Source: Drosophila persimilis
Taxonomy: Eukaryota > Arthropoda > Insecta > Diptera > Drosophilidae
Direction of reading: 5' to 3'
Assembly (NCBI RefSeq): GCF_003286085.1
Contig: NW_020825288.1
Span: forward strand, 7,874,001 to 7,938,000
Length of the DNA stretch: 64,000 nt
The notes beneath the pieces are model-generated. The model saw nothing but the letters and a program-made list of their open reading frames with translations. It searched no databases and was not told where the DNA came from. The translations under genes were made by a program, and so were the position numbers. Shown one piece after another: positions 61,901-64,000 of this stretch; position 1 is the stretch's first letter; each line of letters begins with the position of its first letter.

Positions 61901-63088
61901 ACCACAGTCTTTGTTCTGGATCCCGCAGAGGCCAGATGTAAGTAGCAGCTTCAAATGGATGGCATTTCTATAAATTCATTGATTTATATGTGCACAGTAG
62001 TCTCGTCGAGCTGCGAGGATGGCATACGACCCAGTTGGCTGCTCTGGCTGACCATTACGTTGGGTGTCCTCTTCCTAATCATGCTGCTCATGAACATCTT
62101 CCTCTGCACGGCCATGAGCTGCAGTTGTGCCAACACAGAGGTCAGTTTTTCAGCGCTTTAGGCTAGCATAGATAAATAATGGCTAATCGAACACTTTGCA
62201 GATAATCGAGAAGGAGCCGTCGATCATCGAGGAATACGATCCGTATCGCAGCTGGCACGGCAGCCAGTATGGCTCCCGTTATTCGCTGCATGGCCGGGAT
62301 GCGCACAAGGGCTATACCAGCGGCGGTTCGACGATACACTCAAATAGGTCTGATAGATATTAAGCTGCCTCCACAAGCCACACAAGCCACACAAACCAAC
62401 ACACAGATACACACACGTACATCTCTATTCTACACCTGCTCTGCTCTGCTCTCACAAATTATATATTTTCTGGGAGCCCCAAGCAAACACACACACACAC
62501 AAAACTACAGCATGCCTACAACAAAAGTATCTTGTATCTGCGTCTCTATGTATCGTACTCGTACTCGTATCTCTTGTTCTTGTTCTTGTTCGTGTTAACA
62601 GCAACAGTTACAATTACTCCAACAACAGCCACACAACAAAATCAAATCAAAATCGAAAACAAAGAGAGATAGAGAGAGAGAGAGAATGTTAAACCATTTC
62701 GTGCCTAGTACTACTGCAACTGTAATTAACCGATAGTAACTTGCCGATAACTCTACCGATATTAACTAACACATGAACAAACTGTCCAACTAAGTTTCCT
62801 GCTGCCACTTTTTCCCGAACAAAAGATCGAAAACAATACGAAAACTAACCGCCAGTTTCAAGGCATGGCTAACTAATCCGTCTTGAAGATTTCTCTAGAA
62901 CTACTACTCGTATTTCTCTATGCAATTGTATTGTATGAATTGTATTAAATCCAAAACTTACTCCATTCAACGTACTTCGAAGGTCAATGCCAATCGATAA
63001 CGATAACGATTATGCAATTGTGCACTCGCGTCCCGGTTCCACGATACACGGACAGCGCGCCCATCGGGGACCGCCCAGTAATATCTGA
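48590..63088 (+). CDS. ZP-domain type I membrane protein
   Basis: Ten exons, 48590-48661, 56731-56976, 60149-60255, 61258-61367, 61429-61507, 61576-61673, 61746-61937, 61998-62140, 62202-62347 and 62983-63088, close in phase to 432 residues. Residues 1-24 are a signal peptide (GLLLLPLILLLAG). A zona pellucida domain spans about 38-270: ZP-N cysteines in ATCKAGT, TPACMAM, DYCGIL and VITCGK, then ZP-C cysteines in GNCFAF, SGCPYD and QCDVIQCYGRC. A transmembrane helix lies at about 315-338 (WLLWLTITLGVLFLIMLLM), then a short basic cytoplasmic tail. Drosophila ZP proteins organise apical extracellular matrix, shaping cuticle and denticles. No R-X-X-R furin site is visible between ZP and membrane. 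I cannot say which fly ZP gene it is. ATG 48590 is chosen for the signal peptide; upstream in-frame ATGs exist. Confidence 0.9.
48962..48990. repeat. (CGCCAT)n hexamer repeat
   Basis: About five perfect units. Confidence 0.95.
55881..55918. repeat. (GCCA)n tetranucleotide microsatellite
   Basis: About nine perfect GCCA units followed by interrupted copies to 55929. Confidence 0.95.
56977..60148. other. Second ZP-gene intron, 3.2 kb
   Basis: Donor GTGAGT after ...GILVSN, acceptor CCACAG before RTEERS. It contains a GTT run at 58391-58414 and a GGCTG/GGACTG repeat at 58255-58330. No gene seen. Confidence 0.75.
58391..58414. repeat. (GTT)n microsatellite
   Basis: Eight perfect units within the second ZP-gene intron. 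Confidence 0.95.
60256..61257. other. Third ZP-gene intron, 1.0 kb
   Basis: Donor GTAAGT at 60256, acceptor TTGCAG before 61258. It ends with a short GT run near 61219-61232. Nothing else recognised. Confidence 0.75.
62348..62982. other. Last ZP-gene intron, or alternative 3' end if retained
   Basis: If spliced (AG|GTCTGA to GAAG|GTCAAT) the protein gains a 34-residue tail; if retained it ends after SDRY at a TAA (62361-62363). It holds CA-, GA- and TTGTTC-rich repeats and three TACTCGTA octamers. Confidence 0.6.
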
Positions 63089-64000
63089 ACCGATAACCCA
63101 ACCCAATCGATAAGAGCGCGACCATAATACGATAATGAAGGCACTAGTTCTTTAAGCTAGTCTAAGTCTTTTCCCCTTCCCCTTCCTCCCCCTATCTTGC
63201 GTCTCAAAATGTATATAACTAAAAGATCATAAGATTATTCATCAAGCCACAAGTTTTTCCAAATTCCTAACGATAGAGATGATGCCGCTGTAAAATACTA
63301 AACTAAAAGGAAGTACTTAGCGTTCCCTTTGCCTAATTTTAAAACAACTACCTAACATAAGTCATTAGTCTGTCGTAAGTGCGAACGAATGTGTATTAGC
63401 GAAATGTTTCAACTACTTGTAAAAATAAACAGAAGCAGGCAAAATTAATTTAAAGTCTAAAATGTTAAGAAAGTTACGCCCAGCCCCCTTTTGGAACATG
63501 CGTTAAACGTACGAATTGTAATTAATTTAAAATTAAAGCAATTAATTTAATAAAAACTAAAAAAGAAACGAAATTCATGAGACTTTTCTATAATTGGCGG
63601 ACTGTGTTGACTGTACTGAATATTTTAATACTAATTTGACTTTGTCTACGATTCAGTTTTGGATGTGAAATATGCACAAAGGTCAGAGAAGTCAATCAAC
63701 TATGTTTGTGGATTTTGCCGGCCAACACCCAACAGTTAACGCCTTCACAATGATTAAATATTGCCAAATATCGTAGTCACATTAAATTAAAACTGTAAGA
63801 CATCTAAAAAATAACTGAGTTATACTAAAATCCAATAAAAATCCGACGACTGCAGCCTTCTAATTATTAATCTAAGACAGCTGCCGACAAGGTCATATCT
63901 TATGTTCATGGGAAAGTGATCTGCTAGTATAACAGTGATCGGAACCAAAACAGTCACACTTTTTGTTCCATTTTCTATGCTGTCTGCGCACACAAATGCA
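63089..64000. other. ZP-gene 3' UTR and flank
   Basis: AT-rich sequence downstream of the ZP stop. Plus-strand AATAAA at 63424-63429, 63549-63554 and 63834-63839 are candidate poly(A) signals. No further gene can be supported before the window edge. Confidence 0.6.
63424..63429 (+). terminator. Candidate poly(A) signal AATAAA of the ZP gene
   Basis: First canonical hexamer after the distal stop codon (336 nt away). Two more lie downstream at 63549 and 63834. Confidence 0.5.

Overview
This is a eukaryotic window from a Drosophila genome. Introns are GT-AG, often 50-70 nt beside a few multi-kilobase ones, noncoding DNA is AT-rich with GT, GTT and GA microsatellites, and the window carries the insect Synapsin gene with Timp nested inside it. 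In D. melanogaster this neighbourhood lies on chromosome arm 3R, so Muller element E is likely. The species cannot be fixed from the sequence. An over-represented TACGAGTA octamer and GC-rich 6/12-bp minisatellites make me think of the obscura group, but that is only an impression.

Layout. (1) 1-15447, minus: 5' part of a very large TBC1D30-family RabGAP gene, with 8 coding segments and 2454 codons inside the window, running off the left edge. Its last exon (1-5896) carries about 12 dispersed copies of a short helical motif. (2) 15.5-16.95 kb: intergenic, with a decayed coding-like, possibly gag-derived, segment. (3) 16952-17359, minus: a two-exon Piercer-of-microtubule-wall (PIERCE) homologue, divergent from (4) 17635-18326, plus: a secreted two-EF-hand protein of the MCFD2 type. 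(5) 18566-19410, minus: a 240-residue protein of unknown family with a signal peptide and a membrane segment, convergent with gene 4. (6) 22084-41384, minus: Synapsin, ten coding exons, with an in-frame UAG followed by 456 further codons (the known Drosophila synapsin readthrough arrangement) and an RRFS site at the N-terminus. (7) 37864-38708, plus: Timp, four coding exons, wholly inside a Synapsin intron on the opposite strand. A candidate remote 5' exon for it lies near 29.3-29.55 kb. (8) 48590-63088, plus: a type I membrane ZP-domain protein, ten coding exons, 8-kb first intron, two possible C-terminal tails.

All exon boundaries were assembled by eye from splice consensus, conserved protein sequence and phase arithmetic; each reconstructed gene closes in frame. 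There is no operon logic here. The relationships are nesting (Timp in Syn), head-to-head (PIERCE and MCFD2-like) and tail-to-tail (MCFD2-like and the 240-residue gene). The remainder is intronic or intergenic, and I saw no tRNA, rRNA, CRISPR array or intact transposon.
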